18,809 bases of DNA, from NCBI GenBank assembly GCA_034716415.1, contig JAYEJB010000014.1:1-18809 (forward strand), written 5' to 3'. Position numbers and translations under genes: made by a program. Positions 6,480-12,460 of this stretch are shown piece by piece (position 1 is the stretch's first letter; each line of letters opens with the position of its first letter). The notes beneath the pieces were generated by a model. The model made no database searches. It saw nothing but the letters and a program-made list of their open reading frames with translations, and was not told the DNA's origin. The DNA is from JAYEJB01 sp034716415. GTDB lineage: Bacteria > Patescibacteriota > Patescibacteriia > SG8-24.

Positions 6480-7738
6480 TAACGATAACAACGGGCAGCT
6501 GGTTCCCGCGCACCAAGCTGCACCTCAAGGAATACTACAGCTTCCTCAAGGACGGGCGGGTCCATATCGATCTCGACGTGGAAAAACTCAAGGAATTGAG
6601 GAAACAGATGCAGCCCAGGAACGTGCAATACGTCGGCGGCAGGTTTGACCGCGTCTCGGCGGAGTTCGACAATATCACGACCCTCTTCCATGAAGACGGA
6701 TTACTGACGCTGACTGTCGAGTCCGACGATTTCCAGGAGGACCTGAAGAAGATCCGGGAATTCTTCGAAAAACTGCTGACCCCCTCATTGTCGATACTGT
6801 ACGGACTGGGAGCGCCGGTCATCTCATACAAGGTGCCGGACCTGATGTCGCGACCGGTGATAATCCTCGCCAAAGGCGTCGAGGATGTCGCGGCGAGGAA
6901 GATGTGCGTCGAACTGGACGATGAAGTCCACTACATCGCGCGCCACCCAGATCGGACGGTCTATTTCGCGGACAAGCATATCATCGTGGGCGACGAGAGC
7001 GGCGGGGCGGGCGCGACCAAATACATCATCGATGAACTCATTCTTTCCAGGGAATACGAACACCGCTTAAAACAATATCTCGAACTGCACCGGCAGCTGT
7101 GGGGCCGCATCGCGGATATCCAACAGAGGTCATCCATCCCCTCCTATGAGCTCCCCGTGATCCGGGACCGTCTCCTGAACTACAAGAGGGATATGGCGAT
7201 CATCAGGGCGCGCATCAACCAGATGATGGCGTATTTGAGCGAGCGCAGGAATGAGATCGATGATCTCGGCCTGACCGAGGATCTTCGTGCGGTCGAAGCG
7301 TACAGGTTCGACAAACTCACCAGCAGCACATTCTATATCACCCGCCTGTGGGACATGCTCGAAGAATACCTGGACTCGACGGTGCAGATAACCGGATTCT
7401 TCTATCAGGAGAATCTTCAAAGAGAGATCAACATCCAGCAATTCATCTTCCTCGTGGGTTCTGTCGCGGCGGTGATGGGATTGGGCACGCTGGCCGGCGC
7501 CGGCTTCGTCGTCCTGAGCGCGGACGGACATGCCACATATCACGGGCTGATCTCATCGTTCGATCCGGCGGTGCTCGTCCAGTTCGGCAGTATCGCGCTT
7601 CTCGCGAGTATGGTCTTCTTCTTCGGCATCCGACCCGCGATACGATTCTTCCGACGCATCAGACCCTCCGCGTTAGTGGGCCGGGTGAAGAAAGATGAGG
7701 ATAGGGAAGGCCCTGGAGATCCAGGAGAAGGGGCATAA
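6470..7738 (+). CDS. CorA-like protein: long helical domain plus two C-terminal membrane helices
   Basis: The predicted protein has 422 residues. A mixed alpha/beta N-terminal part (to about 200) leads into a long charged helical stretch (about 200-320, EYEHRLKQYLELH onward), then two hydrophobic helices at about 325-349 (IFLVGSVAAVMGLGTLAGAG) and 369-388 (SIALLASMVFFFGI), and a charged tail. This layout resembles CorA/ZntB metal transporters, but the Gly-Met-Asn signature after the first helix is absent, so ion transport is not assured. The start at 6470 (ATGG) overlaps the kinase stop by 10 nt. The longer frame from 6371 would run 109 nt inside the kinase gene. It is last in the sugar operon, before the bidirectional terminator. 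Confidence 0.75.
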   Translation: MEVITITTGSWFPRTKLHLKEYYSFLKDGRVHIDLDVEKLKELRKQMQPRNVQYVGGRFDRVSAEFDNITTLFHEDGLLTLTVESDDFQEDLKKIREFFEKLLTPSLSILYGLGAPVISYKVPDLMSRPVIILAKGVEDVAARKMCVELDDEVHYIARHPDRTVYFADKHIIVGDESGGAGATKYIIDELILSREYEHRLKQYLELHRQLWGRIADIQQRSSIPSYELPVIRDRLLNYKRDMAIIRARINQMMAYLSERRNEIDDLGLTEDLRAVEAYRFDKLTSSTFYITRLWDMLEEYLDSTVQITGFFYQENLQREINIQQFIFLVGSVAAVMGLGTLAGAGFVVLSADGHATYHGLISSFDPAVLVQFGSIALLASMVFFFGIRPAIRFFRRIRPSALVGRVKKDEDREGPGDPGEGA

Positions 7739-7748
7739 ACCATAGATC

Positions 7749-7779
7749 AAAAGACGCGGCCCAAGCCGCGTCTTTTTTA
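7749..7779. terminator. Bidirectional rho-independent terminator
   Basis: A 12-bp stem (7749-7760 with 7765-7776, core GACGCGGC) and CCAA loop have A's on the left and T's on the right. It can end both the plus-strand CorA-like gene and the converging minus-strand MazG-like gene. Confidence 0.9.
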
Positions 7780-7788
7780 TTTCTGAGA

Positions 7789-8133
7789 TTATCGCCAGGT
7801 CCGTAACTTGTTTATCTCTTCTTTATCCCTGAACGCCTGTTCAAGATCGATGCTGCAAGTGTTGCATATGGCCAGCAGATACATGAACACGTCTGCCGCC
7901 TCATGATCAAGCCTGTACTCCTTTGAACGTGAGTCGCATTTGATGCCCTGAGTCTTCCTGGCGGCTTTGACCAGCTCACCACACTCCTCCATCAACAGCA
8001 TGAATGCCTCTGCCAGTGACTCCTTATCAAAACCGCGCTCTTTTTTCATCTGAACGATATAACTTTGAAAATCCTTCAGCGTCGGGGATTCTTTAAGATG
8101 TAACTTACTCTTAGTATGTTCAGCAATATTCAT
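7789..8133 (-). CDS. MazG-like nucleotide pyrophosphohydrolase
   Basis: The protein has 114 residues and belongs to the all-alpha NTP pyrophosphohydrolase group (MazG-like, RS21-C6/dCTPase-like). The Mg-binding EECGEL motif (about 49-54) and EAADVF (about 79-84) are the expected acidic pairs, and the end carries DLEQAFRDKEEINKLRTW. Such enzymes hydrolyse NTPs or dNTPs to monophosphates for pool cleaning. The substrate here is unknown. The start at 8133 is preferred because it overlaps the GIY-YIG stop as ATGA and fits the family length. An upstream in-frame ATG at 8187 would give 132 residues but has no Shine-Dalgarno sequence. The gene ends in the bidirectional terminator. Confidence 0.85.
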   Translation of the reverse strand: MNIAEHTKSKLHLKESPTLKDFQSYIVQMKKERGFDKESLAEAFMLLMEECGELVKAARKTQGIKCDSRSKEYRLDHEAADVFMYLLAICNTCSIDLEQAFRDKEEINKLRTWR

Positions 8134-8390
8134 ATTTTCATTGAGGTGCCACAACTTAATAATCTCTCCTTCTTGTTTCTTGACCATTTTTTAATCTGTG
8201 TCTCTCTTTTTCTTGCGTCTACCAGGCTAGAATACTTTTCAAAGTAAATTTTTCTGACGGGACGCCTATATTTTGTATACGATGCTCCTGTCCCCTTATT
8301 GTGTCGAATCTCACGTGCCCGAATATCACTGCACTCACCTACATAAAGAGTGCCGTCACTACATCGAGCAAGATAAACATAATACTCCAT
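8130..8390 (-). CDS. Small GIY-YIG nuclease-fold protein (YhbQ/UPF0213-like)
   Basis: The protein has 86 residues, the size of the one-domain GIY-YIG proteins of the YhbQ/UPF0213 group. The GIY and YIG strands read YVYLARCSDGTLYVG (4-18). The conserved Arg helix (RAREIRHN), GTGASYT and the terminal Glu helix (RKRETQIKKW) are all present, so the nuclease active site looks intact. Known relatives are structure-specific or poorly characterised DNA nucleases. The ATG at 8390 is chosen because GAGGAG lies 5 nt upstream, and it gives the exact family length. The open frame to 8537 is mostly non-family sequence. It overlaps the MazG-like gene by 4 nt and lies downstream of tRNA-Ala. Confidence 0.88.
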   Translation of the reverse strand: MEYYVYLARCSDGTLYVGECSDIRAREIRHNKGTGASYTKYRRPVRKIYFEKYSSLVDARKRETQIKKWSRNKKERLLSCGTSMKI

Positions 8391-8404
8391 ACTGCTCCTC
8401 AGAA

Positions 8405-8440
8405 CGAAAGGCATGTCCTCAACAAAGAACATGCCTTTCG
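8405..8440 (-). promoter_or_regulatory. 12-bp perfect hairpin just upstream of the GIY-YIG gene
   Basis: Arms at 8405-8416 (CGAAAGGCATGT) and 8429-8440 (ACATGCCTTTCG) form a perfect 12-bp stem with a 12-nt loop. On the minus strand the hairpin ends about 5 nt before the Shine-Dalgarno sequence (8394-8399). It might be a weak terminator for the tRNA transcript (only TTTC follows) or a leader structure affecting translation or RNA stability. Confidence 0.6.
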
Positions 8441-8510
8441 ACTCATTCCGCTCCGCTACATTCGCTCCCATCGGGCCCGAGAAGCCCTCAGGACCTTCGA
8501 GCGGCAAGGC

Positions 8511-8597
8511 CCTCGACTCTTCATTCCTGAAGATCAATCACTTGATGGATGGTCGAAGACCCCGAGCGAATTCTTACGAAACAAGAATGAGTCGAGG
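8511..8597 (-). repeat. Inverted repeat in the tRNA-Ala 3' trailer
   Basis: CCTCGACTC (8511-8519) and GAGTCGAGG (8589-8597) are perfect complements, extended by an ATTC/GAAT pair inside. They enclose about 60 nt. On the minus strand the right-hand arm begins a few nt after the tRNA 3' end, so the trailer can fold back on itself. The core resembles the GAGTCGAG repeat found at 10843-10877. Confidence 0.5.
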
Positions 8598-8599
8598 GG

Positions 8600-8672
8600 T
8601 GGACCCGAGCGGGTTCGAACCGCTGACCCCCGCCTTGCAAAGGCGGTGCTCTACCAACTGAGCTACGGGCCC
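8600..8672 (-). tRNA. tRNA-Ala (anticodon TGC)
   Basis: The 73-nt gene folds fully. The acceptor GGGCCCG pairs with CGGGTCC and gives the G3-U70 wobble pair that marks alanine tRNAs. The D arm is GCTC AGTTGGTA GAGC. The anticodon stem CCGCC/GGCGG encloses TTTGCAA with anticodon TGC. The T arm AGCGG TTCGAAC CCGCT is standard. The discriminator base is A. The following bases are CCC, so CCA is not encoded. A promoter lies at 8684-8712. Confidence 0.95.
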
Positions 8673-8683
8673 ATAACGGGCTT

Positions 8684-8712
8684 AAAATATCAGGAATTCG
8701 AGCTTCGGTCAA
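8684..8712 (-). promoter_or_regulatory. Promoter of tRNA-Ala
   Basis: On the minus strand TTGACC (8707-8712), a 17-nt spacer and TATTTT (8684-8689) lie 12 nt upstream of the tRNA. The -35 matches consensus at five of six positions and the -10 at four of six. It may also drive the downstream GIY-YIG and MazG-like genes. Confidence 0.6.
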
Positions 8713-8766
8713 TACATTTGACCTGGCAATGGACGGATGTCATCATAATCCCAGACAGAGGTCAAA

Positions 8767-8955
8767 ATGTACGGAACGATCGTAGAAGACGGCAACGGGC
8801 AGATACACATCCGGTTTTCCGATGACGAACCGCTTAGCGGAGGTAAGATCACCGTGATTGACACCCTTCAGAGCAGGAATGATGAACCGGATGAAGAGTT
8901 CACGGAACGTTGTGAACGTTACGTGGAAGAAGTCGTGAAGAAAGACAAAAAATAA
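8767..8955 (+). CDS. Small acidic protein, unknown function
   Basis: The predicted protein has 62 residues and is rich in Asp and Glu (EDGNGQIHIRFSDDEP at 7-22, then DEPDEEFTERCERYVEEV from 39). It starts with short strand-like segments and ends in a charged helix with a Lys-rich tail (KKDKK). It has no signal peptide or membrane helix and one Cys. AGAGGTC lies about 5 nt upstream of ATG 8767 as a likely ribosome binding site, and a strong terminator follows the stop. I do not recognise the family. The combination of ribosome binding site and terminator supports a real gene. Confidence 0.6.
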   Translation: MYGTIVEDGNGQIHIRFSDDEPLSGGKITVIDTLQSRNDEPDEEFTERCERYVEEVVKKDKK

Positions 8956-8957
8956 TC

Positions 8958-8984
8958 ACGCGCAACACTTGCGCGTATTTTTTT
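8958..8984 (+). terminator. Rho-independent terminator after the small acidic gene
   Basis: ACGCGCAA (8958-8965) pairs with TTGCGCGT (8969-8976) across a 3-nt loop, followed by a run of seven T's ending at 8984. Confidence 0.9.
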
Positions 8985-9012
8985 GAAAAACTTTTTTATG
9001 TGCACAAAATAG

Positions 9013-9042
9013 TTGCTAACATGAAAACTTTTTCTGTATACT
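9013..9042 (+). promoter_or_regulatory. Promoter of the Lys-rich protein gene
   Basis: TTGCTA (9013-9018), an 18-nt spacer and TATACT (9037-9042) lie about 80 nt upstream of the start at 9124, directly after the preceding terminator. The AT-rich upstream bases (8984-9000) could serve as an UP element. Confidence 0.6.
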
Positions 9043-9123
9043 GAAGGCAAGAGCGCAAATTTATCACTAACGAGTAACATGCGATGCTCTTCGCACTACT
9101 CGCTAAAGGAGGAGGTGATAAGC

Positions 9124-9471
9124 ATGCCAGCCAAGAAAAAGAAACCAGCGAAGCGGAAACCCGCGAAGCGCAAAGTCGCGAAGCGGAAAGTCGCGAAGCG
9201 GAAACCCGCGAAGCGGAAAGTCGCGAAGCGGAAAGCTGCTCCGAAGCGCAAGAAGAAAGCTGCGCCGAAGAAGCGGAAAGCTGCTCCGAAGCGCAAGAAG
9301 AAAGCTGCGCCGAAGAAGCGGAAAGCCGCTCCGAAGCGCAAGAAGAAAGCTGCGCCGAAGAAGCGGAAAGCTGCTCCGAAGCGCAAGAAGAAAGCTGCGC
9401 CGAAGAAGCGGAAAGCTGCTCCGAAGCGGAAACCCGCCAAGCGGAAAGTTGTCAGGAGAAAGAAGAAATAG
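9124..9471 (+). CDS. Lys/Arg/Ala/Pro-rich histone-H1-like repeat protein
   Basis: The predicted protein has 115 residues made almost wholly of Lys, Arg, Ala and Pro. Residues 1-37 carry repeats of the type PAKRKVAKRK. The middle consists of four 15-residue units of AAPKRKKKAAPKKRK, and the end is KPAKRKVVRRKKK. It has no acidic residues, no aromatic residues and no signal. Such composition matches histone H1-like tails, which bind and compact DNA, although RNA binding is equally plausible. The start at 9124 is fixed by an exceptionally strong Shine-Dalgarno sequence, AAAGGAGGAGGTGAT, much better than those of the neighbours. A terminator follows. Repeat number probably varies between strains by slippage. 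Confidence 0.85.
   Translation: MPAKKKKPAKRKPAKRKVAKRKVAKRKPAKRKVAKRKAAPKRKKKAAPKKRKAAPKRKKKAAPKKRKAAPKRKKKAAPKKRKAAPKRKKKAAPKKRKAAPKRKPAKRKVVRRKKK
9235..9429 (+). repeat. 45-bp coding tandem repeat (4 copies plus a partial)
   Basis: Near-identical 45-bp units start at 9235, 9280, 9325 and 9370, with a partial unit from 9415. Each encodes 15 residues (AAPKRKKKAAPKKRK). Only isolated third-position changes (for example GCTGCT to GCCGCT at 9325) are seen, which indicates recent duplication. Confidence 0.9.
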
Positions 9472-9486
9472 CTTTCACCTAGATAC

Positions 9487-9518
9487 ACAAAACACCCACC
9501 TTTTGGTGGGCGTTTTGT
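9487..9518. terminator. Bidirectional terminator between the Lys-rich gene and endoQ
   Basis: Arms ACAAAAC-A-CCCACC (9487-9500) and GGTGGG-C-GTTTTGT (9505-9518) pair around TTTT. Both ends are A/T rich, so it can stop transcription from the plus-strand gene and from the converging minus-strand operon. Confidence 0.85.
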
Positions 9519-9535
9519 TAGTCGGCACGTTATCA

Positions 9536-10837
9536 CTAAATCTCTAGTTTCACCTGGGTTGCCGCTTTCTTATCCGCGAACGCGTTTATCTTTCCGTATT
9601 CACCGTCATAACCCGGACGAATAATGACCTCACCGGACCGCATCCTCCTGACCGCTTCGCCAATCCTTTCCGAGGTCACGCGCGCGATGTCTTCCGGAGA
9701 GACATCCAGCAAGATATCGAACTCCGGACCGAGCCCTTCGACCAGTCTTGTGTATTCCGTAAACACGGCCTTGGCCGCCTTTGTCTTTCCTATCGCGTCA
9801 GCGATCAATTCTTCCAATGGAATGATATGACGAAAATCCGGAGATGCCTTCGGCCTGACTCCTTCTTTACGGTCTGCCAACGCATGCACCCGACCCAACA
9901 CGCCTCGCGTCAATGGCTTACCGCACTTCGGACACTTACCACCGAGCCGCTCCGTCTCTTCGGGTTCGCAGGTGAACTTACAGTTGCGATGACCGTCAGC
10001 ATGATACTTTCCCTCTTCCGGAAAGAACTCTATCGTATACCGAAACTTTTCCGCGTCATGCTCTCGAATGGCTCCGAGCATCGAATCGTAACTCAGTCCA
10101 TCAAACTCGAACACGTTCGCTTCCCTGGCAAGATTGCGGAGTCCGTGCGCGTCGGAGTTGGACACCAATACGACCCTGTCCAGTTCTGACAACCGCCAGT
10201 TCATCGGTGGGTCGGACGATACCCCGGTCTCTACGGCATGAATATGCGGAGTCAATTCATCGAAACATTCCTCAAGCGAATCAAATCCTGATTGCGAACC
10301 GAAGACGGAAAACCATGGCGTCCAGGCGTGAGCGGGAATGACCTCGCAACGCTCGTCGGCATCGAGCGCCATCTTTACGATTTCCTTCGCGTCCATACCC
10401 AATATCGGACGCCCGTCTGATTTCAAGTTTCTCCCCTGCGCCTCAAGATATGCGACCATCTTCCTTACGGCCTCAATCGTCGGAGAAAGGACCACCAAAT
10501 GATTCCTGCGTGTCTTGCCGTTCTTCTTATAGATACAACAGAGCTCGGTCGAAAGGACGAACCTCATGTCCCGACCGTCCTTCACCGCAGGTGCCGGTAT
10601 GTAGTTGCCTTCTCCATCCTCCTTGTCGAATCCGGCCTTCAGCCTGAAAAGACCCTGTTCGGCAGGTTCAAGCTTGGTTTCGATATCTTTCAACCACGCC
10701 GGATGGGTAAAATCGGCAGTAGCCAGGACATCGATCCCCTTCACGCGCGCCCATGCGGCAAGATTCGAGAGCGTCAGGTTCTTGGAACAGGCGCGTGAAT
10801 ACTTCGAATGGATATGCAGGTCAGCGATATATCGCAT
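9536..10837 (-). CDS. endoQ: Endonuclease Q-like PHP-domain DNA repair nuclease
   Basis: The protein has 433 residues. The N-terminal PHP domain has ADLHIHSKYS with His8 and His10, ADFTHP (41-46), Glu98 in STEL, RRNHLVVLSP with His113, His170 in PAHAWTPW and SNSDAHG with Asp229 and His231. These are the metal ligands expected of a working PHP site. A Cys4 zinc finger follows: Cys286 and Cys290 (C-x3-C), then Cys302 and Cys305 (CPKCG). LTRGVLGRVHALADR and the C-terminal helical GYDGEYG segment also match EndoQ, known from Thermococcales and some bacteria to nick 5' of deaminated bases and abasic sites. Databases often mislabel it UvrD-like helicase; no helicase motif is seen. It follows the HAD gene by 25 nt. 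The ATG start has no clear Shine-Dalgarno sequence. Confidence 0.85.
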   Translation of the reverse strand: MRYIADLHIHSKYSRACSKNLTLSNLAAWARVKGIDVLATADFTHPAWLKDIETKLEPAEQGLFRLKAGFDKEDGEGNYIPAPAVKDGRDMRFVLSTELCCIYKKNGKTRRNHLVVLSPTIEAVRKMVAYLEAQGRNLKSDGRPILGMDAKEIVKMALDADERCEVIPAHAWTPWFSVFGSQSGFDSLEECFDELTPHIHAVETGVSSDPPMNWRLSELDRVVLVSNSDAHGLRNLAREANVFEFDGLSYDSMLGAIREHDAEKFRYTIEFFPEEGKYHADGHRNCKFTCEPEETERLGGKCPKCGKPLTRGVLGRVHALADRKEGVRPKASPDFRHIIPLEELIADAIGKTKAAKAVFTEYTRLVEGLGPEFDILLDVSPEDIARVTSERIGEAVRRMRSGEVIIRPGYDGEYGKINAFADKKAATQVKLEI

Positions 10838-10842
10838 ACTTG

Positions 10843-10877
10843 GAGTCGAGAAGCTAAAAAGTCTAAGAGTCGAGAAG
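10843..10877. repeat. Direct repeat GAGTCGAGAAG spanning a stop codon
   Basis: The 11-mer GAGTCGAGAAG occurs at 10843-10853 and again at 10867-10877, with AGTCTAA between them. The right copy encodes the last residues of the HAD protein (LLDS) on the minus strand and abuts its TAG stop. Relatives of this motif occur at 1318-1387 and 8511-8597, suggesting a short interspersed repeat family. Confidence 0.6.
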
Positions 10878-11486
10878 CATCACTTCAAGAATATCCTCGA
10901 ACGAATCACAGACGGGAATATCGAGCGCGCCCGGCACTCCTCTAGGCCCGCGCTTCACTATATACAGGAACGTGGGGTTCGTCTCCAACATCCTGAAGAT
11001 CTCATCGACATTATCGTTTATCACCACCACCTTGTCATGACCCTTAGCGATGTCCCCGACCACATCTTCCTTCCCGGACCCTACGGTCACGATACGGTCG
11101 AACATGTCCGACAACGTCGAATGTTCCATCTTGATGCGCTGCCAAAATTCGTTGCCGAGCGTCAGCAGCACCAGCCTGGCGCCACCCACCCGCAACCTTT
11201 CGACGAAATCCCGCGCCCCCGGGTAGAGATGGTCGTCGACAGACTTCAACAGCTCGTTCACTCTGCCTTTCAGCTTTTCGACATTGCAAGTCAGGTGTTC
11301 CTCGAGATAACCGATGTGCCGGTCGATGTCATAATCGTATTCCGGCGGCCGAGCGGTGACCGTCTTCTTATACGCCCGGTCGAAAGACTTACGATCGACA
11401 CCACAGGACGCGAACACGACGGCCAGCGCATCCTTGAACTTAGCCGTATCTAACAACGTGTAGTCGAGATCGAGAATGACGATCAT
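10863..11486 (-). CDS. HAD-superfamily phosphatase-like hydrolase
   Basis: The protein has 207 residues. Motif I is LDLDYTLLD with nucleophile Asp6 and acid/base Asp8. Motif II is the Thr109 of LLTLGN. Lys139 (GSGKED) is the motif III candidate. Motif IV is VVINDNVDEI with Asp158 and Asp161. A helical cap lies between motifs I and II (about 14-90). The substrate cannot be told from sequence; sugar phosphates or nucleotides are typical. The start at 11486 is chosen because ATGA overlaps the yvcK stop. A TTG at 11501 in the same frame has no ribosome binding site. The last residues come from a repeat copy at 10867-10877, so the extreme C-terminus may be recent. Confidence 0.88.
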   Translation of the reverse strand: MIVILDLDYTLLDTAKFKDALAVVFASCGVDRKSFDRAYKKTVTARPPEYDYDIDRHIGYLEEHLTCNVEKLKGRVNELLKSVDDHLYPGARDFVERLRVGGARLVLLTLGNEFWQRIKMEHSTLSDMFDRIVTVGSGKEDVVGDIAKGHDKVVVINDNVDEIFRMLETNPTFLYIVKRGPRGVPGALDIPVCDSFEDILEVMLLDS

Positions 11487-12460
11487 AGGCCTCCCAGGCA
11501 ATTTTGGACGATAAGATCAGCCAACATATCGGAATCATGACGGATAAGCGAACGCTTGATCGGATCGCCCGACTTCCGGACGCATTTGCCGGAGCTGACG
11601 AGCTGGGCCGCGAGCGGAATCGCATGAGAAATCGGTGCTTCGAGATTGTCCGGCGGCAGAACGGGGAACTCGCGTTCGATAGCATAGCGCTCCAGAAGTT
11701 CGTCCGGAGGCACCTCGCTGTTGAAGGTCACGTAATCTATCCTCCCCCCGCCGATGTAACGCTCGATTTCGGCCACGAAATCCGACACCCCGAACCCGTC
11801 CGTATGACCGGCCCTATTCATAAGGTTGCAATTATAGACGACCGTCGCCCGCGAACGCGCAATAGCTTCCGAAATGCCGTGCACCAACAGGTTCGGGACG
11901 ATACTGCAATATAGATTGCCCGGACCGATTACGATGCAGTCGGCTTTTTCGATCGCTATGACCGCTTTCGGATTCGCGAAGGCCTCCGGTTCAAGCTCGA
12001 AAGAATCCCGATCGACGATCGTAGCGAGCTCGATGGTGTGCTGGCCGCGCAATTCGCCGTTCTGACCGCCGACCAGTATCATGTCGCTCGTCGCGACCGG
12101 TATGACCTCGCCGCGAATGGACAATACCATGCCGGCGACGCGCACCGCTTCCTCGAAACTGCCGGTAATCTTCTCGAGGGCGGACAGGAAAATGTTGCCA
12201 AAATTATGGCCCTCGAGTTTCCCCTTGTCGAAACGGTACTTGAACAGCTCGCGCATGACCAGTTCGGAATCCGAGAGCGCCACAAGACACTGGCGGATGT
12301 CACCGGGCGGCAATACGCCGAGTTCGTCGCGCAACATCCCGGTCGATCCGCCGTCATCAGCCATCGCGACGATAGCCGTCAGGTGGACCGGGAAGCGCTT
12401 GAAGCCGGTCAACAGGGTGAACTGCCCGGTCCCCCCGCCGATTGTGACGATATCCTTCAT
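11483..12460 (-). CDS. yvcK: YvcK/CofD-like protein (gluconeogenesis factor family)
   Basis: The protein has 325 residues, the usual length for YvcK. Motifs are GGGTG (8-12), the MADDGGSTG loop (33-41) followed by LRDELGVLPPGDIRQ (43-57), GHNFGN (84-89), GEVIPV and the phosphate-binding IVIGPGNLYCSIVPNLLV. In Bacillus and other Firmicutes YvcK binds UDP-sugars and is needed for normal cell shape and growth on gluconeogenic carbon sources. True CofD makes coenzyme F420, but no F420 genes are nearby and the PPGDIRQ pattern is that of the YvcK group. The start overlaps the upstream TrmB-like stop as ATGA with GAGGAG 6 nt before it, so translation is coupled. Confidence 0.92.
   Translation of the reverse strand: MKDIVTIGGGTGQFTLLTGFKRFPVHLTAIVAMADDGGSTGMLRDELGVLPPGDIRQCLVALSDSELVMRELFKYRFDKGKLEGHNFGNIFLSALEKITGSFEEAVRVAGMVLSIRGEVIPVATSDMILVGGQNGELRGQHTIELATIVDRDSFELEPEAFANPKAVIAIEKADCIVIGPGNLYCSIVPNLLVHGISEAIARSRATVVYNCNLMNRAGHTDGFGVSDFVAEIERYIGGGRIDYVTFNSEVPPDELLERYAIEREFPVLPPDNLEAPISHAIPLAAQLVSSGKCVRKSGDPIKRSLIRHDSDMLADLIVQNCLGGL

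Noticed and set aside
8134..8187. Upstream start of the MazG-like gene at 8187
   Set aside because: It lacks a ribosome binding site, adds residues outside the usual family start and would overlap the GIY-YIG gene by 58 nt. The ATGA overlap at 8133 is preferred.
8301..8825. A 174-residue plus-strand frame
   Set aside because: It runs antisense to the GIY-YIG gene and through the tRNA-Ala gene, with no ribosome binding site or family features.
9084..9536. Long open frames in other frames of the Lys-rich gene (Glu/Ser-rich on plus, Phe-rich on minus)
   Set aside because: The 45-bp repeat without stop codons keeps all frames open. Only the 9124 frame has the strong Shine-Dalgarno sequence and a sensible composition.
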